NCBI GenBank assembly: GCA_040954595.2
Contig: CM082585.2
Coordinates: 434,001 to 498,000 of the forward strand
Length of the DNA stretch: 64,000 bases
Source of the DNA: Balanoglossus misakiensis
Taxonomy: Eukaryota > Hemichordata
Direction: 5' to 3'
Position 1 is the stretch's first letter. Every line of letters starts with the position of its first letter. The position numbers and the translations under genes were made by a program. The notes below the pieces were generated by a model. That model saw only the letters and a list, made by a program, of their open reading frames with translations. It had not been told where the DNA came from and made no database searches. Positions 34,930 to 44,360 of this stretch are shown here, one piece after another.

Positions 34930-36081
34930 AACAAAAAATTGTGCACTTTGGGTTAAAAGCATGAAACTTGGTACACTTATGCATTGACCCATGGCGGCCA
35001 TTTTCTGATATGGATCCAAAATGACAGCACCCTCTATTGGCCAGAAACAGACATTCATACTTAAAAACCGTGCACTTCGGGTTAAAAGCCTGAAACTTGG
35101 TACACTTATGCATTGACCCATGGCGGCCATTTTATGATATGGATCCAAAATGACAGCGCCCTCTTGTGGCCAGAAACTGACATTCACACTTTCCCCCCAT
35201 TAATGGCACTTTTTGGTCATTTGTAACACTCAGAAACAGGAATGTGGGTTGTAAAACATGCTTGCTACCATACATTCATGTGTATATTATCCTAATCCTG
35301 ATATACATGTATCAGATCAATCTTGATTACATCTTCCTTCACAGTAACAATGACCACTGCTGTCAGACTAGACCTAAAGCACCTACAGAAACATGTGCAT
35401 GACTTTTGGCCACTGATTTCCTGAGGTTGACTCTTTTCTTGGGCTTGACTAAGAGTTGCCCAACTTGATTTCCACTGGGATTCTGTTGGTTTGATATAAC
35501 TTTGCTAGGTTTTTCACAGCACATGTTCTTTAGGAGCTGCCTGTATTCTCGAGAACCCTTGACTTTCTGGAGAAGAGGTGTTGTATTACCCGTTTGCATG
35601 ACTTTGTGTATTGAACTGGTTGTTATTTCGAAGAACAAATTGGTCAATTAGTAACATACAAGATTGATCTGATGCATGTACATCAGGATTAGGATACTAT
35701 TCAAAGGAATGTATGGCAGCAAGCATGTTTTACAACCCACATGTCTGTCTCTGAGTGTTAAACTTGCCCAAAAAGTGTCATTAATGGGGGAAAAGTGTAA
35801 ATGTCAGTTTCTAGCCACTAGAGGGCGCTGTCTTTTGGGATCCATATTGGAAAATGTCCGCCATGGGTCAATGAATAATTGTACCAAATTTCATGCTTTT
35901 AACCCAAAGTGTACAATTTTTAAGTATGAATGTCTGTTTCTGGCCACTAGAGGGCGCTGTCATTTTGGATCCATATCAGAAAATGGCCGCCATGGGTCAA
36001 TGCATAAGTGTACCAAGTTTTATGCTTTTAACCCAAAGTGCACAATTATGCCAAAATGTGGGGTTAAGCTCCTGCACTACA
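34930..36081. mobile_element. Foldback module enclosing a small ORF, left arm
   Basis: Two inverted arms of about 400 bp (34930-35325 and 35652-36081) are built from the 130-bp module units plus a segment containing aaaacatgcttgct, cctaatcctgatatacatgt and its complement. They enclose 35326-35651 with a 94-codon frame. The outer edge of the second arm is the inner boundary of the giant palindrome. The right-arm copy is 37965-39234, with one more 130-bp unit. Confidence 0.8.
35363..35647 (-). CDS. Unassigned 94-codon ORF inside foldback, left arm
   Basis: A lysine-rich frame: TTSSIHKVMQTGNTTPLLQK .. LKNMCCEKPSK .. LLVKPKKRVNLRKS. The right-arm version (38393-38671) is 92 codons, because six bases near the end (gtttct) are absent there and reading frame is kept. 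The family is not recognised. The location inside inverted arms suggests cargo captured by a foldback element, but there is no direct evidence of expression. Confidence 0.35.
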   Translation of the reverse strand: MTNLFFEITTSSIHKVMQTGNTTPLLQKVKGSREYRQLLKNMCCEKPSKVISNQQNPSGNQVGQLLVKPKKRVNLRKSVAKSHAHVSVGALGLV

Positions 36082-37964
36082 TGGGACCTTTAAGTGTTCA
36101 TGCAAAGTTTTGCATAATGCTGTCCACTATAGACTGGTTAAACATTGACGCAAGGGTTGACCTTATAGAACTCTCAATTATGGTTTGTGTTGCGTGTTAA
36201 TAAAAAGATGGGTACTGTACACTGTGACCTAGCTGGTTAAAGTTAAACATTGACACAACAGTTGCCCATATAGCATGTACAGTGTATAGATTGTTCATGC
36301 ACAGACAAAGAGAAAAACAGACTAGCAACGCTATTGTCAAAAGGTGTGAAGTACATCTCCTAATCCCCTATGCGTGTCTCAGCTCGCCTTCAAGGTGCAG
36401 CTTGTCTCCGAAGTTTTCCGAACGTATCCACTTCGGCAATGTCCGGAATTTTCCCGATAATAAAACGAAAGTGTTTTTGTGAAAGTTCGTGTTGTCGTTT
36501 TCAGTCAGCTGTAGACGGAAGGCGAGTGGACAGTGAAAATTGGAGGAAGTTTGAGCATCGGAGCGATGAGTTTTACCATTTAATAAAAACTTATGAATAT
36601 ATAATAAGTGTGTTTGATCGTAAATTTTAAAAGGTTTAATCATCCATCTCGATTTTTTTGGAATGGATTCCTGTTCGCCGAATCGTGTTCTGTAAATTTG
36701 CATGGGTTGTAGATGCAAATTTTACTTCTAACGTGTAAATCAAATGTAAATCGTGGTCGTCGTGAAGTAGTGTTTCAGTCGAGTCCTGAGTGCAAAGCTG
36801 TGTCAGGCAAGGTACTGCAGCTGTCGATAATGACGCAACCGCAAAGTATTCTGGGAAGTCTCCGCGGTGTCTAACCCATTTGACACATTTGAAGCCTATT
36901 GTTTCCCCTTGTTTGCCGAGGTGAACAAGACATCAAAGGAACATGCCGCGTTGCTAGTCTGTTTTTTCTCTTTGTCTGTGGTTCATGCAAAGTCTTGCAT
37001 AATGCTGTCCACTATGGACTGGTTAAACATTGACGCAAGGGTTGACCTTATAGAACTCTCAAATATGGTTTATGTTGCGTGTTAATAAAAAGATGGGTAC
37101 TGTACACTGTGACCTGGTTAAACTTAAACATTGACACAACAGTTGCCCATATAGCATGTACAGTGTATAGAGTGTTCATGCAAAGTCTTGCATAATGCTG
37201 TCCACTATGGACTGGTTAAACATTGATTGATGCAAGGGTTGACCTTAGAGAACTCTCAAATATGGGTTGTGTTGAGTGTTAATAAAAAGATGGGTACTGT
37301 ACACTGTGACCTGGTTGAACATTGACACAACAGTTGCCCATATAGCATGTATGGTGTATTGAGTGTTCATGCAAAGTTTTGCATAATACGTCCTCTATGG
37401 ACATGGTTAAACATTGACGCAAAGGGTGACCATATAGAACTCTCAAATATGGGTTGTGTTGAGTGTTAATAAAAAGATGGGTACTGTACACTGTGACCTG
37501 GTTAAACATTGACACAACAGTTGCCCACATAGCATGTACAGTGTATTGAGTGTTCACGCAAAGTTTTGCATAATACTGTCCACTATGGACTGGTTAAACA
37601 TTGACGCAAGGGTCGACCATATAGAACTCTCAAATATGGGTTGTGTTGAGTGTTAATAAAAAGATGGGTACTGTACACTGTGACCTGGTTAAACATTGAC
37701 ACAACAGTTGCCCATATAGCATGTACAGTGTATATAGTGTTCATGCAAAGTCTTGCATAATGCTGTCCACTATGGACTGGTTAAATATTGACGCAAGGGT
37801 CGACCATATAGAACTCTCAAATATGGGTTGTGTTGAGTGTTAATAAAAAGATGGGTACTGTACACTGTGACCTGGTTAAACATTGACACAACAGTTGCCT
37901 ATATAGCATGTACAGTGTATAGAGTGTTCATGCAAAGTCTTGCATAATGCTGTCCACTATGGAC
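36082..37964 (+). repeat. Palindrome spacer: ~188-bp tandem array
   Basis: Units start at gttcatgcaaagtcttgcat near 36093, 36981, 37173, 37365, 37552, 37738 and 37928. Apart from the first gap they are spaced 187-193 bp. Each contains gactggttaaacattgacgc and gatgggtactgtacactgtg. The first gap is enlarged by a 681-bp insertion. The array abuts the giant-palindrome arms directly on both sides and is not itself inverted-repeated. Confidence 0.9.
36300..36980. mobile_element. 681-bp TIR element in the central array
   Basis: A terminal inverted repeat of about 32 bp (CACAGACAAAGAG .. GACTAGCAACG) at 36300 and, complemented, ending at 36980. The 7-bp gttcatg at 36293-36299 is duplicated at 36981-36987 and is part of the tandem monomer, so the element landed inside a unit. 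Inner sequence is CpG-richer than the flanks, with frames up to 116 codons that I do not recognise. The superfamily is not assigned; a 7-bp duplication is unusual. Confidence 0.8.
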
Positions 37965-39234
37965 TGTAGTGCAGGAGCTTAACCCCACATTTTGGCATAA
38001 TTGTGCACTTTGGGTTAAAAGCATAAAACTTGGTACACTTATTCATTGACCCATGGCGGACATTTTCCAATATGGATCCCAAAAGACAGCGCCCTCTAGT
38101 GGCTAGAAACTGACATTCATACTTAAAAATTGTGCACTTTGGGTTAAAAGCATGAAATTTGGTACAATTATTCATTGACCCATGGCGGACATTTTCCAAT
38201 ATGGATCCCAAAAGACAGCGCCCTCTAGTGGCTAGAAACTGACATTTACACTTTTCCCCCCATTAATGACACTTTTTGGGCAAGTTTAACACACACAATG
38301 TGGGTTGTAAAACATGCTTGCTGCCATACATTCCTTTGAATAGTATCCTAATCCTGATGTACATGCATCAGATCAATCTTGTATGTTACTAATTGAACGA
38401 TTTGTTCTTCGAAATAACAACCAGTTCAATACACAAAGTCATGCAAAGGGGTAATACAACACCTCTTCTCCAGAAAGTCAAGGGTTCTCGAGAATACAGG
38501 CAGCTCCTAAAGAACATGTGCTGTGAGAAACCTAGCAAAGTTTTATCAAACCAACAGAATCCCAGTGGAAATCAAGTTGGACAACTCTTAGTCAAGCCCA
38601 AGAAAAGAGTCAACCTCAGGAAATCAGTGGCCAAAAGTCATGCACATGTAGGTGCTTTAGGTCTAGTCTGACAGCAGTGGTCATTGTTACTGTGAAGGAA
38701 GATGTAATCAAGATTGATCTGATACATGTATATCAGGATTAGGATAATTTACACATGAATGTATGGTAGCAAGCATGTTTTACAACCCACATTCCTGTTT
38801 CTGAGTGTTACAAATGACCAAAAAGTGCCATTAATGGGGGAAAGTGTGAATGTCAGTTTCTGGCCACAAGAGGGCGCTGTCATTTTGGATCCATATCATA
38901 AAATGGCCGCCATGGGTCAATGCATAAGTGTACCAAGTTTCAGGCTTTTAACCCGAAGTGCACGGTTTTTAAGTATGAATGTCTGTTTCTGGCCAATATA
39001 GGGTGCTGTCATTTTGGATCCATATCATAAAATGGCCGCCATGGGTCAATGCATAAGTGTACCAAGTTTCAGGCTTTTAACCCGAAGTGCACGGTTTTTA
39101 AGTATGAATGTCTGTTTCTGGCCAATATAGGGTGCTGTCATTTTGGATCCATATCATAAAATGGCCGCCATGGGTCAATGCATAAGTGTACCAAGTTTCA
39201 TGCTTTTAACCCAAAGTGCACAATTTTTTGTTAA
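37965..39234. mobile_element. Foldback module enclosing a small ORF, right arm
   Basis: This is the counterpart of 34930-36081. Its inner arm starts tagtgcaggagcttaacccc at the giant-palindrome boundary. Its outer arm has three rather than two ~130-bp units (38835-39234), the repeat gtgctgtcattttggatcca occurring one extra time. The enclosed ORF is at 38393-38671. Confidence 0.8.
38393..38671 (+). CDS. Unassigned 92-codon ORF inside foldback, right arm
   Basis: The counterpart of 35363-35647. A few residue differences (N/T, R/T, L/I) and a clean two-codon length difference separate the arms. The product is not recognised. Confidence 0.35.
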   Translation: MNDLFFEITTSSIHKVMQRGNTTPLLQKVKGSREYRQLLKNMCCEKPSKVLSNQQNPSGNQVGQLLVKPKKRVNLRKSVAKSHAHVGALGLV

Positions 39235-39609
39235 CTGCCCCACTAAAAGCGACATCTGATCGATCTATTATTCAAATGAAGAGTTGAAAATGACTGCAGT
39301 GTTAGAAGGGAATCGTTTGCATTAAATTCGTCCAAAGTATAAGACTTACAATTATAGTTATTTTGCAAGAAGTGGTCTGTGGTTTCGCCGATGATGAGTT
39401 TGCTTGTACACTATGATGTAGTAGTTAAAGGACGCCTAGCAGATTTTGGCGAGACTTTCCTCATTCGGAATGTAGACAGTTGGTGACCTGTCGACTTTCT
39501 TTGTCAGGATTTTTCCATATTGCGTCCACAAGTATTTCCATCCATATTCATTTCTTCTGGCATTTACCTTTGTGAATAAAGATCTTCGTCCTGGTGTCAG
39601 ATTTTCAAT
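39235..39609. other. Stretch upstream of the right-arm helicase remnant
   Basis: Mirror of 34561-34929. No coding region or Walker A motif was found. It ends at ttttcaattcacag, a possible splice acceptor. Confidence 0.4.
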
Positions 39610-40817
39610 TCACAGTGTTTTTTATTGGGCTGGCTGACCATGCAATTCAATACATTCTCAAAAATGCAAAGGAGAATGTTGCGACACAGTTGAGAGAAGT
39701 TGATGTACTCATAATTGATGAATTTTATGGAAAGTGCTCGTCTGTTCAGTGTCATTGCTATATTAAGTAAAGTGGGCAGAGAAGGCAAGCAATCGTTTGG
39801 TGGTATCCAAGTGATTGCAATTGGAGACTTCCATCAATTACCACCAGTACCAAGCCACGTGGATGATGGAGAATACCCATTCCAGTCCCCATTATGGGAA
39901 ACAACCTTCAGACACATCATTGTCCTCAAAACTATCTATAGACAGCAACACAATCAGCAAGAGTTCCTCCCAGCTTTGAATGGTGTCCGCCTCGGTCAAT
40001 GCAGTCCTCGTACATTGGATTTCCTCAACACCTTGAAGCGGCCTCTGCTGAACCCAGAAAACCAAACCCACATCTACTTTCATAATGCAGATGTGAACCT
40101 CCACAACATGTGTCAGCTTGATAAGTTAACAGGACAATGCCATGTTTTCCAGGCAGTTGATAAAGGGGACGTGCATCAAGTGGAAAGGCGTGCCATTGCA
40201 CCAAACAAGCTCTTACTAAAGGTTGGTGCTCTTGTGATGCTGGTATACATTCTCAGTGACAGCCTTCACAATGGAAGCACTGGCATTTTCAAAGGAATAG
40301 ATGAAAATGGAAATCCTGTTGTAGCATTTGAGGATAGCCTGATATAGGTGTCTGTACATCGTCAAACGTGGACTTTTAAAACGACCAGGGAGTTGGGATT
40401 GGAAGGCGCTGCCAAATCCATTTGAAGCTGTGCTGGGCAATGATAGCACATAAATGTCAGGGACAAACGATCAAGAATGTTGCCATACACGCAGGCAACG
40501 AATTTGTTCCAGGGCAATTATATGTATCACTTTCACGGGCAAAATCAAAAGATACAGTTCTCTTGTTTAGTTTTACCCCACAGAGGATGCTTCCAGTCAA
40601 CAGTCTAGTATCTTCTTTCTATGAAATACTATGCATTCAGGGTCAAGAAACGCCAGAAGATATTGCCTGTTGCAGCAAAGACGTAGAGTGTGACATGGTA
40701 TGCAGTGAAGATATCCAGATGATAATAAATGATGATGGAGAGGCATATGTACAATCAACATATGACACGGATGATAGTGACAAGACTACCATAGATTTGA
40801 GGGACATTTATGGATAA
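39610..40817 (+). pseudogene. PIF1-like helicase, N-terminally truncated and frameshifted, right arm
   Basis: Frames in order: Walker B (VDVLIIDE, about 39695-39717); then, one frame over, 39715-40347 with GDFHQLPPV at 39823 and KTIYRQ; then 40422-40817 with AMIAHKCQGQT at 40437 and QLYVSLSRA near 40515. The gap between the second and third frames still reads VKRGLLKRPGSWDWKALPNPF in the intervening frame, so this was one continuous protein. It shares every major break with the left-arm copy. The helicase role (5'-3' DNA unwinding) is known for the family; this copy cannot make it. Confidence 0.85.
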
Positions 40818-41208
40818 AAGCCACAGAGAGCTAGAAGAACTCCCACATGACTCCAGTGCAGACACATTCCTACATGAACTTAAAGATGTTTCTCCATTTG
40901 CTGAAGTGGAAGATTCACTGTCCGGGCGTTTGAACTGTCTGATTGACAAATTAGAAGATATGCCAGAGCTGTTTATTTTATTTCTAAAGATACAATGGCT
41001 GAAGATATTTTGTACTACAAAGAAAGGAATTGAAGAAAATGAAGAAGTAAAGCTTATACTAGCAGATTTCAAGAACATGCATGGCTGGCTTACTGCACGA
41101 TATCTGCAACGAACACAGCTTATCGAAGAGGGTGCATCCCTTTTTGGTATCCCTATCAACAGTATGAAAGATGAATACTTCACCTTACTAACTAACATTG
41201 TAGATTAA
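40810..41208 (+). CDS. ORF2 of helicase cluster, right arm
   Basis: The counterpart of 32956-33354. The start ATG at 40810 lies inside the last codons of the helicase frame (ATGGATAA overlap), and the stop shares bases with the ORF3 ATG (TAATG at 41206-41210). 132 codons, acidic N-terminus, no recognised domain. Confidence 0.45.
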   Translation: MDKSHRELEELPHDSSADTFLHELKDVSPFAEVEDSLSGRLNCLIDKLEDMPELFILFLKIQWLKIFCTTKKGIEENEEVKLILADFKNMHGWLTARYLQRTQLIEEGASLFGIPINSMKDEYFTLLTNIVD

Positions 41209-41477
41209 TGATCTCGCAGATGCACTGTCTTATTTCCCGTGCAGAAAAAAGAAGTCTTGAGGCGACGCAAAATATCGTACATATAGAAGAAATCGGGGGT
41301 GATGGCAGAGGAAAAATACGCTACTTGGCTGGGTGGACACTTCGTAAAGAAATTGAAAGCATTTCAAAATACATAAAAAACTATCTGTACTCTACTGATA
41401 AGAAAGTCAATAAACGGTTGAAATTGGAGTACCAGACAAAGAATCTCTGGACTTTCTTACAGTTCCAGATACACTGA
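41208..41477 (+). CDS. Small ORF3 of helicase cluster, right arm
   Basis: The counterpart of 32687-32956, 89 codons, with the RGKIRYLAGW stretch and a basic C-terminal half. No recognised family. Confidence 0.4.
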   Translation: MISQMHCLISRAEKRSLEATQNIVHIEEIGGDGRGKIRYLAGWTLRKEIESISKYIKNYLYSTDKKVNKRLKLEYQTKNLWTFLQFQIH

Positions 41478-42638
41478 TACACAGTTGTGTACTAATATTA
41501 CCAAGTTTTTTGACATGCTGGTGTAAAATTTGTGTTATTCAGACATCATCGACATTTGGTTGGAAATGTAAATACGTAAAAAAAAATCAGAAAATTTTAG
41601 ATTTTCTCACAAATGGGAAACTTTGAAACATACATACATGTAGATGAAAGATATAATCTTATCGATTACGTTAATCTTTCATCCTAGAAAGTTAGATGTT
41701 AATTTGTTTATATGTTAATCATGTGTGTTATATATAACCGAAAATAATAGTATTTTATCTTTTCACCATGTGTCGTAAACTGGAATTGTTCATAAATAAC
41801 TGTATAAGTACAATTCGGGAAATATGATGGTAAAAGAGAAGGTTTCGCGGTTTGTAGAATATTAATCTGTATAAACGGACGAATGAAATGTATCATCAGG
41901 TTGTTTAGTGGCAAACCATGTCGTCAGCTGTCGATGTCGAATACAACATTCGGTACCCAATCAAAATCACACAGTCGCCAGTCCTAGCTGAAGTTCGATT
42001 TAGGTCAAAATAACGTCAAATAACAAAATATATTTATTCGAAATGGATTAGACTTTTACTTGGCTGCCTTAGCCATAGGTTCTTTGGGTTTGGATTACTA
42101 CAACAAAGTGTTAAAGTTTCATAATTTGTCACGTAACAAGATTTGCTGTTCTTTTTTTTTCTCAAAAGAGTTGTCACGATACATACTCTGCAGCATATTC
42201 TAGTGTATATAAGTAAAATACGAAACCTCTGTCAGAATATATCCAGTATAGAACATTTGCTGTTGTCACAAAGTGTCTATAGTGTTGTGTGTTGTCTTGT
42301 GTGTCCAGTGTTGTTTTTGTGTGGTGGTTAAAGGTTAGTTAGGATTTGCTGCACGTCTACTTGTCTGAGGTGGTTAGACAGTTAGTTACACATCTTAGCA
42401 TCGAACGGCTTTGACAAAATGAACTCTGCTATGACACAACACCAGTGTGAATAACTGCGCATGGACAATTCACCAGCCCTGGATTACATAATCTCTGCAC
42501 TGACTTGGTCTGCATGAATAATTCGGAGGTGATAATTCGGGGAGAAACTAAAACAATAGACAGTGGAGAACAGTGGACAATCATTCTGAATAAATTATTG
42601 TAGAAAATATGTACAGCAATGCGCCTGGAAGGTGGTAT
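41478..42638. other. Non-coding stretch 3' of the right-arm helicase cluster
   Basis: Mirror of 31525-32686, including the gatgaaagat stem near 41642-41681. No gene is recognised. Confidence 0.4.
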
Positions 42639-42640
42639 AA

Positions 42641-43435
42641 GGCTGCATTCACAAACACCTCTGGAGGGGGGGGGGGCAGGAGAATTGAGGGGGGGGGATT
42701 TGAAAAAATTGAGGGTATGTAAGGGGGGGATTTGAAATAATTTAGGGACTGAAAGGGGGGGACTTGAAAACTTTAACGACTAAATATTTATTTTGAGTCC
42801 ACAAAAATGCAGTTTCGTGCCCTTTATTTTACAAAATTTTCTGGGAGGGGGACACCCCCTCCCACACCCACCCCCTCAATTCACCAACACCTTTCAATCA
42901 TTGACTGGTTTATCTAGTGTCCCAGGTCAGGGGACTTGCCCCCACCCCATGATAACTTTGAGCAGCGACGGTTTAATTTGTCCTCCCCAACATACCGGTA
43001 GTTGAGTTAATTTGCTTTTGCCGGGTTCATTAAAATGCAGCTTTGAGCTCTGTATTTTAAAAAATTTTCTTACGTGGGAGTGGGACACCAAACCCACCCC
43101 CTTCAATTCTCGGTTTACAATGTCTCCCTACACAGAACACAAATATATGTACTTAAAAAATTAAAACAATGTTCAGTTTTAATACCCACTGATGAGGGGA
43201 AACATCACTTTCAAATTCTTTTCATGCGAGCGCTGTTATTCTTTTTACAAGATAGATAGGTGATGTGTTTTGCTCTGTGAAAGAAAATGGGGGGGGGGGG
43301 ATTTCAAAATTTTGGCAGTTCGGAAGGGGGGGATTTGAAAATATTGGCAGTTCGGAAGGGGGCATGTGAAAATTAGCGGTAAAAAAAAAATGAATTCTCC
43401 CCCGCCCCCCTCCAGAGGTGTTTGTGAATGCAGCC
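42641..43435. mobile_element. Family B TIR element, right arm
   Basis: The counterpart of 30723-31521, with the same TIR and TTA flanks (taa at 42638-42640 and 43436-43438 on this strand). Small length changes in homopolymer G/C runs separate the two copies. Confidence 0.85.
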
Positions 43436-43611
43436 TAAAAGGCTGCGTGCCCGAGAAGTTGCCCTAAGTGTACACGGTCAAAGCAAAGGAAGCCTTGTTT
43501 CACATTGCAGGCAGAGGATTTACAAAGGTGTGAAAGACTATTTGTCCACATCAAGATAAGCCTTCGACTGAACTTCGAAAAGCTGAAAAAACTCGACTGA
43601 GTTGGGTTAGG

Positions 43612-44360
43612 GGTCTTTTGGGATCCATATTGGAAAATGTCCGCCATGGGTCAATGAATAATTGTACCAAATTTCATGCTTTTAACCCAAAGTGCACAAT
43701 TTTTAAGTATGAATGTCTGTTTCTGGCCACTAGAGGGCGCTGTCATTTTGGATCCATATCAGAAAATGGCCGCCATGGGTCAATGCATAAGTGTACCAAG
43801 TTTTATGCTTTTAACCCAAAGTGCACAATTATGCCAAAATGTGGGGTTAAGCTCCTGCACTATATGGCAGCAAGCATGTTTTACAACCAACATTCCTGTC
43901 TCTGAGTGTTAATCTTGCCCAAAAAGTGTCATTAATGGGGGGAAAAGTGTAAATGTCAGTTTCTAGCCACTAGAGGGCGCTGTCTTTTGGGATCCATATT
44001 GGAAAATGTCCGCCATGGGTCAATGAATAATTGTACCAAATTTCATGCTTTTAACCCAAAGTGCACAATTTTTAAGTATGAATGTCAGTGTCTAGCCACT
44101 AGAGGGCGCTGTCTTTTGAGATCCATATTGGAAAATGTCCGCCATGGGTCAATGAATAATTGTACCAAATTTCATGCTTTTAACCCAAAGTGCACAATTT
44201 TTAAGTATGAATGTCTGTTTCTGGCCACTAGAGGGCGCTGTCCTTTTGGATCCATATCAGAAAATGGCCGCCATGGGTCAATGCATAAGTGTACCAAGTT
44301 TTATGCTTTTAACCCAAAGTGCACAATTATGCCAAAATGTGGGGTTAAGCTCCTGCACTA
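43612..44360 (+). repeat. 130-bp modules, expanded block, right arm
   Basis: The first part (43612-43862) corresponds to 30296-30545 in the left arm. The next 498 bp (43863-44360) are extra. They begin atggcagcaagcatgtttta, contain three module units and end ctcctgcactat, matching in order the centre-proximal module at 35712-36081 of the left arm plus one more unit. Confidence 0.9.

Larger units (their letters stand above)
10596..36081 (+). repeat. Left arm of giant inverted repeat
   Basis: This whole segment is repeated in reverse complement at 37965-64000. Matching points have nearly constant coordinate sums: 74046 at the inner edge, 74164 at the helicase, 74656 at the LINE 5' end, 74279 at the LINE 3' end, 74493 at the enclosed LINE C-terminus, 74656 at 16066, and 74596 at the window edge. 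Each change in the sum is a discrete indel. The inner edge is sharp: cctgcactaca is shared and then the sequences differ. The outer edge is not visible because the right arm leaves the window. Confidence 0.97.

Noticed and set aside
35676-36200. 174-codon frame (MYIRIRILFKGMYGSK..) as a gene
   Set aside because: It runs through the foldback segment and the 130-bp modules; the LENVRHGSMNNCTKF-type peptides recur at every module copy.
37279-37557. Reverse frame of 92 codons in the spacer as a gene
   Set aside because: It is read-through of the ~188-bp tandem unit, with the same peptide repeated.
39610-40817. Helitron RepHel assignment for the helicase
   Set aside because: No HUH nuclease motif, no TC..CTRR ends and no A/T insertion site could be seen; only the PIF1-like helicase part is supported.
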